Shown here piece by piece: positions 26,301 to 34,017 of a stretch of 39,076 bases of DNA. Source of the stretch: Candidatus Methanophagales archaeon (GTDB lineage: Archaea; Halobacteriota; Syntropharchaeia; Alkanophagales; Methanospirareceae); contig JAFNKG010000016.1 in NCBI GenBank assembly GCA_017883965.1, forward strand, positions 1 through 39,076. The letters are read 5' to 3'. Within the stretch, counting starts at the first letter, position 1; each line of letters opens with the position of its first letter. The notes beneath the pieces are model-generated. The model did not search any database and had not been told where the DNA came from. It worked only from the letters and a program-made list of their open reading frames with translations. The translations under genes were made by a program, and so were the position numbers.

Positions 26301-27422
26301 GGGACGAAGCAAGACAAACCCATCCTGCAAGAGGGTACTGTACTCCCCGGCAAAGTCCATTACTAAGAGGCGGTTCGTCCACGAGCGCGCGAGCTGCTTG
26401 GCCAGTTGGCGCAAGGTGCTGGTCTTGCCGATCCCGGTCGCGCCCCATACCGCGAGGTGCGCCCGCAGCATCCGATCTGTCAGATGGATTGGTTGGCTGT
26501 CGCCGTCATAACCGAGCAAATACCCCTCCTCGACAAAAGGCTCGGTGCGCTGAATCCGGCCCTGAAATCGTGACACAGTGGGTGCCTTCAAGAACTCCCG
26601 CCCAAACACGTCCCCCGTGGGCACATTCAAGAGGCGCTTAAGAGTGAGTGCCGACATTCCAACTTTCTTACCAAATGCCCATTTGTTGAAACGGACGATG
26701 GCCTTACGGGCACTAACCTGCCGAAACGAGAATTCCTTGTTCACCACTGCCAGCAAATGGATTGCTCTCTTTGGGGCTAAAATCCGCACTGTCACCTGAA
26801 AATACCCATAGACCTTGCCTCGCTGGTTTTCGGCAATTTGAACTTCCTGTTTGGTGATCTTATGAGTATCTTCCGTCCAGCGATCCCCAGCCTTCCGCTT
26901 TTGCTTACGCATACGGGTGGTGCCGGACTGTGCGGGTTGGAACAGAATCTGCACACTTAAGGGATAGATGGAGGGCTGGCTCTTCTGGGCAATGACACGC
27001 ACCAGTTCCAAGAGGTGGTGCGTTTTTTGGAGGGTATCGGTGACTTGGACTGGGTATTGTCGGATTGTAACTTGCGTTTCATAAAGACTGAGAGACGGCT
27101 TCAGCTCGAAGGCCACCGTGGCTTGGGAGGCCAGCCACCACCAAGGCGGTGTCTTGACTAGCTTAAAGCTGCCCATTGGCAAATGATAGTCCGAAGCAAT
27201 ATCTCCCAAGAGGGCCTGTGCACACGGTTCTATGTCCGGTCCCCCAATGAGACTGCGTTTTATCACGCCCCAATGGGTTTGCACTCCTTTCTTCGAAAGA
27301 TCGAGCTGAAAAACGTATCGCGCTTTGAATTTCTTGGTTTTTCCTAACCCTTGCAGAAACTTCTCGTCCCTCCGCGTCTCGGGGTATTCGGTCTGTTCAA
27401 AGAATACTGCTAGACTTGGCAA
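23379..27422 (-). CDS. HerA/FtsK-type ATPase with nuclease-like C-terminus
   Basis: A 1347-residue protein starting at TTG with AAGGGA upstream. Residues 1-310 are a strand-rich N-terminal region. The HerA/DUF87-type ATPase follows: Walker A GATGIGKTS at about 328-336, LLVMDFAGEY soon after, and Walker B NIILIEEAQQ at about 567-576, with FIFVSAQPHKV as the sensor strand. Residues about 770-1000 are helical, with cysteine groups (CWAQSYCHLC, FCGLCPLEKG, MFCARY) that could bind zinc or an iron-sulphur cluster. The last 170 residues (LGISDLWATFGKRITYIEFT, then KPVLLVGLEK and LKIFTLTNLDELL) resemble a PD-(D/E)xK fold with T where lysine is expected. HerA-family motors pump or process DNA. The gene is clearly richer in G+C than its defence neighbours. 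Confidence 0.75.
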   Translation of the reverse strand: MPSLAVFFEQTEYPETRRDEKFLQGLGKTKKFKARYVFQLDLSKKGVQTHWGVIKRSLIGGPDIEPCAQALLGDIASDYHLPMGSFKLVKTPPWWWLASQATVAFELKPSLSLYETQVTIRQYPVQVTDTLQKTHHLLELVRVIAQKSQPSIYPLSVQILFQPAQSGTTRMRKQKRKAGDRWTEDTHKITKQEVQIAENQRGKVYGYFQVTVRILAPKRAIHLLAVVNKEFSFRQVSARKAIVRFNKWAFGKKVGMSALTLKRLLNVPTGDVFGREFLKAPTVSRFQGRIQRTEPFVEEGYLLGYDGDSQPIHLTDRMLRAHLAVWGATGIGKTSTLRQLAKQLARSWTNRLLVMDFAGEYSTLLQDGFVLLRPGSADFPLGFNFLDWAQTLGVSPSVTTGWIMKILNNFVRRQGEFTPKMRSMLRQAIQRLLEKGGTLFDLVWSLESMRTELRGVRREVKAKIGRLEPLTEDEEALLAGQPGYDLTVEALINRLIELYQSPLRNVFYVERTTVSPADLLTHNIVIDLKFLQEQQVSRDLIQLFVEFLLLYIFQTVIERHKGRSPLRNIILIEEAQQLTPEVFQKPTAIDGTQSEVMLGTLGGFGLSFIFVSAQPHKVSQAILTNTHTSLVFGMSRGVEAHTFARKLGVAQKEVAMLQWGTLLLTSRGKGVVKVTADTINALSEVEQRAVEALQLQFPPALLKKTRAHYAPLPAPPKGEYAKVMDAIAAYTVRNEGQPNAAKRELGCWAQSYCHLCEKNSRIFKDAFALAKKFWQRTKKGELRTLLKLYPQHPGTLYQELLTFIQQQKGANAVSNPELVAFCAHWCLFEMASASKTTSAVCQDLLKMGPEKLVRLLADLPEIQRLLTLGAQLLDTTRTAFAIHDAFCGLCPLEKGLREMFCARYRQKAFDKLQDEPLLLRLQRAYNTEYRLFLQTCFDELISKNPSVCYCLATSFLRGVRITPKQREVLIEQTEAFLAKLETATPPIEIRLREATEDVRRIVAEDLLKIEVQTLSLGAAYRVASAINGGRIWAYAVQILGAAVAYHEEGRIPANFPVSALPAMLGELHRWGWWFTPEQRERYLPLLKEPTLEPPSSKSREENIFVEDEIKITDPSDAITSEFDRAIEVIEEIFAQNRGIVSRGEFIQQLNDMGEEIPQRVFYKIVEQLGVKKFHLAIQKHGQDPSKVRTETHFVSPAYNTIDTLLDMSSVIHDYCLQGVKNFLAMYCSVKDGGRHDLEDEKLGISDLWATFGKRITYIEFTTGGRKAMRNTILKIADHRSANKPVLLVGLEKPSRRQSGVGVKSNRREAQEIAAKEKVHLKIFTLTNLDELLTWCMTGKLPYNHPTR

Positions 27423-27463
27423 TAGAGTCCCTTACATTTGTTAACAGTCAAAAATAAAAAGTC
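27377..27463 (-). repeat. HerA 5' end and promoter, copy A of a duplicated segment
   Basis: The 28 bp at 27377-27404 (early codons of the HerA-type gene, FFEQTEYPE) recur at 30198-30225 with one difference. About 60 bp further upstream both copies carry ATAAAAAGTC (27454-27463 and 30274-30283), part of a TATA-like GACTTTTTATTT on the reverse strand. The spacing agrees within one base. The segment flanks the R-M-S gene as a direct repeat. Confidence 0.75.
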
Positions 27464-27635
27464 AGATCATATGTCATGAACTAATTTGAAAATTATAAAG
27501 ACAAAGACCATTCGTGTATCTCAATTCTTATTCTGTCATTATTCATATCTCACCTTTTTACTTGCAAGAATTTCAGCATGCTCTTACCAGCGTTCCTTCG
27601 TCACAAAACTGTTACTACTCATATATAGAAATGTA

Positions 27636-30074
27636 TTATTTAATATTATATAGATCTAGAAATAGTCTATCTAATTCATTGTGTCTTTTATTTAGGATAT
27701 CCTCTATTTCGGAGATTTCTTCACGAAGTTGGACTACATCATCAATGATGAGGTCATAATCTTCATCAGGGGGAAGTGGAATATATATATCTTTAAGATC
27801 GTCTAATTTAATTTGCGTAGATGAAGAACCAGAAACCAATCTAAGCATATTTTCCTTTATTAAATCTAAATTCAGAATATAATAAAGATAAAGTGCAGGA
27901 ATTCTAGGTTGAACTGCTATAAATCTACTAGTGCATACAGCACCATCAAATTCAGGTGGTACTAATACTACACTCCGCTTAGCTTTGATTGAATTCCTAT
28001 GATTCGGAATAAGAATATTATTTTCATGTATGATGTACTTTGCACGACTGGGTAAATCTTTTACTTTATATTCTTTGTAAGTTAAAATCTCTCCCGTTTC
28101 TTTGTCAGTATCTCCGACCTCAATATATTGAACTATAGATTCATTTTCTTTAGAACGGCGAATGAATTCTGTAACGGGGTTAACTAAATCTGTAAATGGT
28201 ACAGCCTGTCCAGATTCCTTAACAGCCCTGATACGATCAGCACTTTCTCCTGGTTGATAATATAACGGGTCTATCCGTCGCTTTTCCTTGAGAAAAGATG
28301 CTTTGAATAGATTCTTTTTCGATGGCTTTTTAAATCGCTTAAGGATATCTGGAAGGTCGTTTTGATCTGTTTTTCGACCATTAGAGTCATAACCGACATT
28401 ATCTGCCCAATCTATGAATACATCATAGTCTTTCCGAGGATTATCAGTCCTACGAATAAATAAAAGTACACCTTGTACGTCACAGCCCGTGTGGAAGAAA
28501 ACCCAATGAGGTAAACCGATAATTGCAACTATTTCACATTTTTCCCATATTAAACCCCGCAGTTTTTGGAATGCAGAAGCCTGACTGTTAAATATCCCCT
28601 GAGGTAAAACAAGTCCTGCCATTCCTCCCTCACTAAGCAATTTAATAATCAATTCAACAAATGGAAGAGATTTATTAACAGTAATTATTTTTCCAGCTTC
28701 GTTCTTAGCAACTTCAAACTTGGATAATTGTCCAGGGTCTGTTTCGCGGCCAGCAAATGGTGGATTAGAGAGAATCCTTTGTACCTCTCCAAAAGATATG
28801 GGAAGATGCTTAATACAACCTACATTGAGCCCATTCTCATGAATTATACCGCTATGTCCATCTCCATGCATTATCATGTTCATTTTCGATACTCGTACCA
28901 TTCGTTCGTTAATGTCAATTCCAAAAAGATTACTTTCAGCAAATTGTCTTATCTGTGCATAAATATCAGCATCAGTCAGATTGGGTAAGGTCTGCCGCAA
29001 TTTTTCTAAGACATATTTTATTACCATAATGAGAAACCCGCCACTACCACATGCGGGGTCTAAAACAATATCATCAATATTTGGGTCTATCATCTCAACC
29101 ATAAATTCAACTAATTCTCGTGGAGTAAAGTAGGCTCCTAGTTCACCTCGAAAAGTTCCACCTACCATACGCTCAAAAACTGTACCTTTTACATCGACTC
29201 CTTCGAGTGTAGCGCTTGTATTTACTAGGCTGTAACCTTGAAATTGTTTTACGATAAAAGTGATAGTTGCATCATCAAGATCAAGTGTAGGTGGATGTGA
29301 GATTGAAAATCGGGTAGTGAACACATCACTGTACCTTCGACTCTGTATGCTTCTCTGGAATAGTGCTCTTACGTTATCCGCTATTTGTTGCTCTGTTTCC
29401 CCTTCTAGCGCAACAAATTCGTAATATCGAGGTGTTTCTCGTTCATCATAAAGTTTGACGAATAGAACTTTCATTAATTCATCAAATGCCTTTGCAGGGT
29501 CATGACCCAAGCGAAAAAAGATACGGTCATGACAGGCTTTTATGACATCACGCAGATGATTTTCATCTCGAAATGGTGGTAAAATCGTTGTTTTGGGTAG
29601 ACGGTCTACAACAGGTTTATCACCTACCCAACGAGGTATATTCCCGACCTCAATTGATTGATCGATATACTTAGCAGTTCTGAAGTATTTTGTTACGATC
29701 CCGTTTGTCCAGACATGATAATCAGCGCCAAGATTTCTCGCATAAGATTCTGCTTGTTTTACACCAGATTTTTCGTTGGGTCGCTTAGTTTCCACTACAA
29801 TGAGCGGCTCTTTACGAGCTTTGTCACGGTAGACAACTATATCCGCAAAAACACTGGAATGTTCAGCAGCCCTTCCTGCACCTGCAGGGACTTCAATGTC
29901 TATCTTACTAGACTCATAGGCATATTCTTGAATAAGCCGTAATACCCATTGAGCACGTACTCGCCCTTCTGGTGTTGAATACTCATTAGACAATCTATCG
30001 AATAACTTTTTTCGGAGGGGGATTTCACTTGGCCAAAAATCAGAAAAATCTTGATTATTATTTTTTTCACTCAT
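27636..30074 (-). CDS. Single-chain R-M-S restriction-modification enzyme (type IIG-like)
   Basis: An 812-residue protein joining all three functions. Residues about 15-150 are a type I HsdR-N-type nuclease: D78 and E95-T-K97 (ADIVVY..., IVVETKRP) form the PD-(D/E)xK site. Residues about 190-600 are an N6-adenine methyltransferase of the HsdM kind, with DPACGSGGF at 339-347 (cofactor) and NPPF at 437-440 (catalysis). Residues about 630-812 hold one target-recognition domain ending GSSSTQIKLDDLKDIYIPLPP and a coiled-coil helix, i.e. half an HsdS subunit. It should both methylate and cut at its own site. It stands alone on the strand, is AT-rich, and is bracketed by a duplicated HerA 5' segment, which suggests it arrived by insertion. 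Confidence 0.85.
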   Translation of the reverse strand: MSEKNNNQDFSDFWPSEIPLRKKLFDRLSNEYSTPEGRVRAQWVLRLIQEYAYESSKIDIEVPAGAGRAAEHSSVFADIVVYRDKARKEPLIVVETKRPNEKSGVKQAESYARNLGADYHVWTNGIVTKYFRTAKYIDQSIEVGNIPRWVGDKPVVDRLPKTTILPPFRDENHLRDVIKACHDRIFFRLGHDPAKAFDELMKVLFVKLYDERETPRYYEFVALEGETEQQIADNVRALFQRSIQSRRYSDVFTTRFSISHPPTLDLDDATITFIVKQFQGYSLVNTSATLEGVDVKGTVFERMVGGTFRGELGAYFTPRELVEFMVEMIDPNIDDIVLDPACGSGGFLIMVIKYVLEKLRQTLPNLTDADIYAQIRQFAESNLFGIDINERMVRVSKMNMIMHGDGHSGIIHENGLNVGCIKHLPISFGEVQRILSNPPFAGRETDPGQLSKFEVAKNEAGKIITVNKSLPFVELIIKLLSEGGMAGLVLPQGIFNSQASAFQKLRGLIWEKCEIVAIIGLPHWVFFHTGCDVQGVLLFIRRTDNPRKDYDVFIDWADNVGYDSNGRKTDQNDLPDILKRFKKPSKKNLFKASFLKEKRRIDPLYYQPGESADRIRAVKESGQAVPFTDLVNPVTEFIRRSKENESIVQYIEVGDTDKETGEILTYKEYKVKDLPSRAKYIIHENNILIPNHRNSIKAKRSVVLVPPEFDGAVCTSRFIAVQPRIPALYLYYILNLDLIKENMLRLVSGSSSTQIKLDDLKDIYIPLPPDEDYDLIIDDVVQLREEISEIEDILNKRHNELDRLFLDLYNIK

Positions 30075-30106
30075 TATTCAACACCATTCATCAATCTATG
30101 TGGATT

Positions 30107-30115
30107 TTTTATAAA
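30107..30115 (-). promoter_or_regulatory. TATA box of the R-M-S gene
   Basis: On the reverse strand GTTTATAAAAAATCC contains TTTATAAA centred about 37 nt before the ATG at 30074. With transcription starting 25 nt or so beyond, the mRNA would have a leader of about a dozen bases. Confidence 0.55.
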
Positions 30116-30197
30116 CGGTTTCCTTATTTATTCTTGGATTTAACAAATCAATATCATTGGGAACTCAATCCAATGAATAACTGCTCTTCTACCAGCT

Positions 30198-30283
30198 TCT
30201 CGGGTTATTCGGTCTGTTCAAAGAAGACGGTTTTCGTTTTCAAAATTTCCTAGAATATAGTCAGATGAGATAAATAAAAAGTC
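30198..30283 (-). repeat. HerA 5' end and promoter, copy B (remnant)
   Basis: Same orientation as copy A. The first 28 bp (30198-30225) match 27377-27404 except for one base. The distal end keeps ATAAAAAGTC, and the middle has drifted. There is no HerA coding sequence beyond this piece. The rest of the gap 30075-30433 holds the R-M-S promoter and nothing else recognised. Confidence 0.7.
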
Positions 30284-30433
30284 TGGGCTTGCTCATTGTC
30301 ATATTGTATTAAGTTTCAAAGAAATCTCTATAATGATAATTTACAATTAATAGAATAGAGGTCTTTGAACTATTGTCGAGTCTGGATAATTAGGGAACAA
30401 CGCATCAAGCTTACAAAGGAATTAAAAAATTCA

Positions 30434-31426
30434 TCAAATGAGGCCTTCTAAATCATCCCACAATTCACGCATCTTAGAAACCCAACGAAGTTTTTTCCTC
30501 AGTTGGCGTTTTGTGTTGCGTTCGGTCGAATTTAGACGAACACCCGCCTGTATTTTTCCGATGACTTGAGCTTGCCCTTTCGGTAGGAAGCGGCGGTAGA
30601 TCTCACTAATTGCCATCCAGAGCTCTGGAAATACTTTTGATGTGATTGCTTCATGGGATGCTTGAGGCGTACCCCATAAAAATGTCGCTACTGTTGTCGC
30701 TTGGAACGTCTCGCCAATAGGTCGAGGTGAACGTTCTACCCGCTTGGGCACATAGATCTCTGAACCACACTTACATCGACTTAAGTCGACTACATACAGA
30801 GGAACTCCAGGAAATATGGGATCCTTTGATGTCGAATGCCAAACTCGATCAACAAAATCGTATCGATGGTCCTCTTCTTTACAGGACTCGAAAAAATGTT
30901 CTGAGAATAGTTGAGGTGACTGCAACATTTCTAAACAAATTTCTGCAAGACGAGCTATTTCTTCAAATATGATTAGATCAACCGGTGATTTGATGTATTT
31001 TTGAAACGAGTCAAGTCCATAGAAGGCTCCCTGCTGCTCTAACTCCTTCCCAATCATGTCGCCATCTTCATCCACAAGTTGATATATGAGTTCCCAAAAG
31101 AGATCATGCGCTCTGATCAATTCGGTGTCGTATTTGCAGAAACAAAATTCGGCAGGGCAAACGCCACTCCGTGAGGTTCCCAATTCGTGGAGTTTATCTT
31201 GAAGAAATTCCAACAGATCTCCTAAAGTTAATAGGCGTTCTGGCTCCCCCGTAATTCGTTCTTCTTTTTTAATAGTAGAATCTGAATAAAGAAAAACTCC
31301 TCCACTTCCAGCATATCGAATTCTTGCTTTAAACCGATTCCCAGGATTCACAATTTCTGTAACCAGATCAGCAATTTCGGCCAGGTCAGCCTCTGAAAGT
31401 TTGGGGGAGGTCAAGTAACTCACCAT
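30434..31426 (-). CDS. Protein of unknown function with two cysteine groups
   Basis: A 330-residue protein not recognised. The N-terminal 80 residues look like a small alpha/beta domain (ADLAEIADLVTEIVNPGNRFKARIRYAGSGGVFLYSDS). A cysteine group GVCPAEFCFCKYD follows at about 93-105. The middle is helical (LFWELIYQLVDEDGDMIGKEL, FEEIARLAEICLEML). A second pair, RCKCGSEIYVPKR, lies at about 225-240, so a zinc or metal site formed by both groups is possible. The C-terminus is basic (RNTKRQLRKKLRWVSKMREL), which would suit nucleic-acid binding. It lies upstream of the HerA remnant on the same strand. No family assignment is offered. Confidence 0.6.
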   Translation of the reverse strand: MVSYLTSPKLSEADLAEIADLVTEIVNPGNRFKARIRYAGSGGVFLYSDSTIKKEERITGEPERLLTLGDLLEFLQDKLHELGTSRSGVCPAEFCFCKYDTELIRAHDLFWELIYQLVDEDGDMIGKELEQQGAFYGLDSFQKYIKSPVDLIIFEEIARLAEICLEMLQSPQLFSEHFFESCKEEDHRYDFVDRVWHSTSKDPIFPGVPLYVVDLSRCKCGSEIYVPKRVERSPRPIGETFQATTVATFLWGTPQASHEAITSKVFPELWMAISEIYRRFLPKGQAQVIGKIQAGVRLNSTERNTKRQLRKKLRWVSKMRELWDDLEGLI

Positions 31427-31537
31427 CAGAAACCTTTTTCTAATGCTTTCTATAAGAAAAAATATGGAAATGGAAGCGGAGAGGGTTCAGAATTGGTTCT
31501 TGACCTCTCCGTTCCGTTCCATAACGTTCAAAAAACA

Positions 31538-31660
31538 CTATTCTTCGTCTTCTTCTTCTTCATTCTTCGCAGCCGCATGCATAGCCTGGCTCTTGAAGCC
31601 TTTGTCGCCACCTTTGCGGTCGACAGCAGACTGGATGCGTTGAGCGTCTTCCTTCGTCAT
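31538..31660 (-). CDS. 40-residue SMP-like (seed maturation protein motif) protein
   Basis: A 40-codon gene from ATG 31660 to TAG 31538. The sequence MTKEDAQRIQSAVDRKGGDK continues with GFKSQAMHAAAKN and an acidic tail of E and D. The pattern (T/S)KEDA.RIQS...K.GGD.GF....M.AAAKN is that of the short SMP-like motif found in plant seed maturation proteins and in small bacterial and fungal stress proteins. These proteins are hydrophilic, probably disordered, and linked to desiccation or stress in plants; the archaeal role is unknown. GGGGAA lies about 12 nt upstream. It sits between two leftward genes with room for its own promoter. Motif recognition is by eye. Confidence 0.6.
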   Translation of the reverse strand: MTKEDAQRIQSAVDRKGGDKGFKSQAMHAAAKNEEEEDEE

Positions 31661-31922
31661 TTTTGTTTTGTTCCCCAATTTTTTCACTTCTATCAAATTT
31701 ACAATATATAGTCATATGTGTCTATAAAAATATATGCATTATCGTCAAAGAATTCATGGACATTATTGTCTATAGATTATGCAAAAATGAGTTTTTAATC
31801 ATTTCTCCCGAAATATTCTCGTCTTTTCAACTCTTTAAATATTCAGTTAGTTCGAAGAACATTGTTAACTTCTAATATAGATCCTTAACTCTACCAGAGT
31901 TGTTAATCAAAAAGATAAAATT

Positions 31923-33413
31923 CTAGATGGGCGTGAAAAGAGTATCTAGCGCTTCGACAACCTGTCGCCCTGTATCCGTCAGAAGGTATACGTAGGGATC
32001 TGATCTCCCCCAACTCTCATATCGATCTACAAGGCCCAATTCAAGCAGGCCTGGGCTCCATTTCCCGCATTGCCCTATCCTTGTTAATTGATGCTGTATG
32101 GTGTCGTGTTTCCGGCCCAATTTCTGCCCTATCGTCTTCGTCGTCAAAGGCTCTCCGGCGAGTGTCTTGAGAATGTCTAACTTTGATTGATAAGTACGAC
32201 CGGATACTAAATGTCCGAGCGAGGGCAAGCGCAGGATTTTCCGCCCCCGTTCCGTGATTTCATACAGCTTAGCCCCTCGGTCCTTTCCTCCGACTCGGAC
32301 AAACCCTAAGTAGGTTAGGCCCTTCAAATGCCCTCGCACCACGCTATAAGTGACATTTACTCGTTTGGCAAGGTCTTTACGGGTCAGAAACCCTGACGAA
32401 ACCAAAGCTTCGAGAATCATTTTACGAGTTGCACCCTCGTTTCGTTTCCTCCACCCCCGCGCGCGGCAGGTCAGAATTCGTTCCAGTTCTTGCTTTTTCT
32501 TCGGGTGGGTGAATCCGATCAGCGCCTCATACCGTGTAAACGCCCCAGTTCGGAAGTGGAGGAAGTAGTCGGTACCAGACTTCCGCTGCTTTTCTTTTAA
32601 CGCGCCAAACTCGTCCAGTTCAGGGAATTTCGCCTGCACTAACCCATAAATGTCCTGCATCAGCTCCTGATTCGCTGAATACAGGGCAATCCAATCATCG
32701 TGCACGGTCCCCTCATCGTCGCCGAATGCCCGTAAGAACGCCGCCGCGTACTCCCGCGGCAACTCAAACAAGCGTCGCGGGACTCGCGCGGTAAAAGTCC
32801 GAAAGTCAATTTGGTAGAGATGACGTAAGAGCTGAACAACGGTCAAGCCAAACCAAACTAGACTAATACTTCTTGCGCCTTCGGGTCTATTAACCCTCAC
32901 CCGGTTTGGAACATCGCCAAAGACCCCACGGAGCAGGCTTATAAACTTGTCAACAAGCGATGGGCTGGTATTCGCGTAATACGCCTCGTTGCCGCTGTAG
33001 CCCCCATCGCCCATTAAGTGCCCCATGAGGGCAAACAGGTCCGGCGTCTCGACAAGCGGGAGCTTCGGGTTCCGGATCGGTCGTTTGACGGCCCACCCCC
33101 CTTTATAGGCCACAATAGACGGTTCCACCTGTTCGATGGCGTACTCATCGCCGGCTAGGTCGCATAATTTGAGCAGGGTTGGAAGCGGGATGAAGCTCCT
33201 CTCAGCGCGCGAGTTGTACACCGTGAATTTACTTACGTTTAGGATGGAAACCAATTGTTTGAGATCCCCCACAGACTCTGCGGCACAATCAACCAGTTCC
33301 CTTACCATCCCTGCGTCCAATCGAACCCAAAACTCTTTGGGGAACTCCCAAATATGGATCGCTCTTGGAGGATCAGAATTATCATAAAAAGAAGAGGAAG
33401 GAGAAGGGGTCAT
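31923..33413 (-). CDS. LAGLIDADG homing endonuclease with winged-helix C-terminus
   Basis: Start chosen at ATG 33413 (MTPSPSSSFY), which overlaps the stop of the small zinc gene as ATGA; the frame stays open upstream but that DNA encodes the zinc protein. About 496 residues. A helix-turn-helix-like region comes first (LKQLVSILNVSKFTVYNSR), then two LAGLIDADG motifs, ALMGHLMGDGGY and FLRAFGDDEGTV; the acidic residues after G (D in MGDGG and GDDEG) are the metal-binding catalytic ones. Two winged helices follow (RKDLAKRVNVTYSVVRGHLKGLTYLGFVRV, then TTKTIGQKLGRKHDTIQHQLTRIG). It is free-standing, with no intein or intron around it. Such enzymes cut a long specific DNA site and promote spread of their own gene. 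Confidence 0.8.
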   Translation of the reverse strand: MTPSPSSSFYDNSDPPRAIHIWEFPKEFWVRLDAGMVRELVDCAAESVGDLKQLVSILNVSKFTVYNSRAERSFIPLPTLLKLCDLAGDEYAIEQVEPSIVAYKGGWAVKRPIRNPKLPLVETPDLFALMGHLMGDGGYSGNEAYYANTSPSLVDKFISLLRGVFGDVPNRVRVNRPEGARSISLVWFGLTVVQLLRHLYQIDFRTFTARVPRRLFELPREYAAAFLRAFGDDEGTVHDDWIALYSANQELMQDIYGLVQAKFPELDEFGALKEKQRKSGTDYFLHFRTGAFTRYEALIGFTHPKKKQELERILTCRARGWRKRNEGATRKMILEALVSSGFLTRKDLAKRVNVTYSVVRGHLKGLTYLGFVRVGGKDRGAKLYEITERGRKILRLPSLGHLVSGRTYQSKLDILKTLAGEPLTTKTIGQKLGRKHDTIQHQLTRIGQCGKWSPGLLELGLVDRYESWGRSDPYVYLLTDTGRQVVEALDTLFTPI

Positions 33414-33526
33414 TTGAGCCAGTCCTCCGGATACTCGAACCCACAGATGGGGCACTCGTACCGCTCGCTGTAGAACGCATCCGGTTCTACGGGGGTCATG
33501 TCAGCCCCACAGATGACATATATCAT
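33410..33526 (-). CDS. 38-residue zinc-finger protein
   Basis: A small gene between the SWIM and LAGLIDADG genes: MIYVICGADMTPVEPDAFYS followed by ERYECPICGFEYPEDWLK. C6 and the CPIC pair (C25, C28) are likely zinc ligands. GGAGG stands about 10 nt before the ATG, 7 bp separate it from the SWIM stop, and its TGA overlaps the endonuclease ATG. Tight spacing and overlap make it a real, translationally coupled member of a three-gene operon. The function is unknown; a CxxCGxxY ribbon of this size often binds nucleic acid or a partner protein. Confidence 0.6.
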   Translation of the reverse strand: MIYVICGADMTPVEPDAFYSERYECPICGFEYPEDWLK

Positions 33527-33533
33527 CGGGGCC

Positions 33534-33872
33534 CTACCTCCACGTTTCCGGATCGAAGATGTCTGGAACCCCCGCGACAATGCGCTCAAGTTCTGCTTCA
33601 GTCTGCTTAGGCTCGTCTGCTTCGGGTTCGTCGGGTTTCAGAGGATGAGAGTAGAGGTAACTGGCCAAAATGTGCGAACAGGGCTTCCGGCGATATGTCC
33701 AATAGGGACAGGTACACTCCTTCGTTCCATCTTGCCATAGATGGACGTGGTAGGTCTTCGTATCCCCCTCCACGAGAAACACAGAATATTCACGGGTTTT
33801 GTGCAATTCAAAGACCCGCTGCTCAGTCACCAAGCGGTGGGCTTTGGTTTGGGTATATTCCGAATTAGACAA
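33534..33872 (-). CDS. SWIM zinc-finger protein (module copy 2)
   Basis: A 112-residue protein starting at TTG, which lies inside the left arm of an inverted repeat. Strand-rich first half (HKTREYSVFLVEGDTKTYHVHLWQDG), then the SWIM zinc site C53-T-C55...C65-S-H67 (ECTCPYW..RRKPCSHILASYLY), the classical CxC-x(n)-CxH. SWIM domains bind DNA or proteins and occur in transposase-like, helicase and ubiquitin-linked proteins. The C-terminus is acidic (PDEPEADEPKQTEAELERI). It heads an operon with the small zinc protein and the LAGLIDADG endonuclease and diverges from the winged-helix gene at 34018. The first copy (6640-6942) has lost the zinc ligands. Confidence 0.8.
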   Translation of the reverse strand: MSNSEYTQTKAHRLVTEQRVFELHKTREYSVFLVEGDTKTYHVHLWQDGTKECTCPYWTYRRKPCSHILASYLYSHPLKPDEPEADEPKQTEAELERIVAGVPDIFDPETWR

Positions 33873-33883
33873 GGTTTGTCACC
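33870..33883. repeat. Inverted repeat, left arm (module copy 2)
   Basis: CAAGGTTTGTCACC is the exact reverse complement of 34269-34282. The SWIM start codon is its first three bases on the reverse strand. Equivalent in position to 6939-6954 but with a different sequence. Confidence 0.8.
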
Positions 33884-34017
33884 GGATATTCCTTAGACAC
33901 TCTATTTTATAAATCTTTCGATAAGGAATCTATTGAATAAAATCAATAAGATTATCTATTAGTTATAAAAGAAAAATTTAAAATAAGCAATTCTCTATCA
34001 TAAGATGGGAAAAGAAA

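Noticed and set aside
31443-31711. Plus-strand frames with serine and phenylalanine runs
   Set aside because: They are antisense to the acidic tail of the SMP-like gene.
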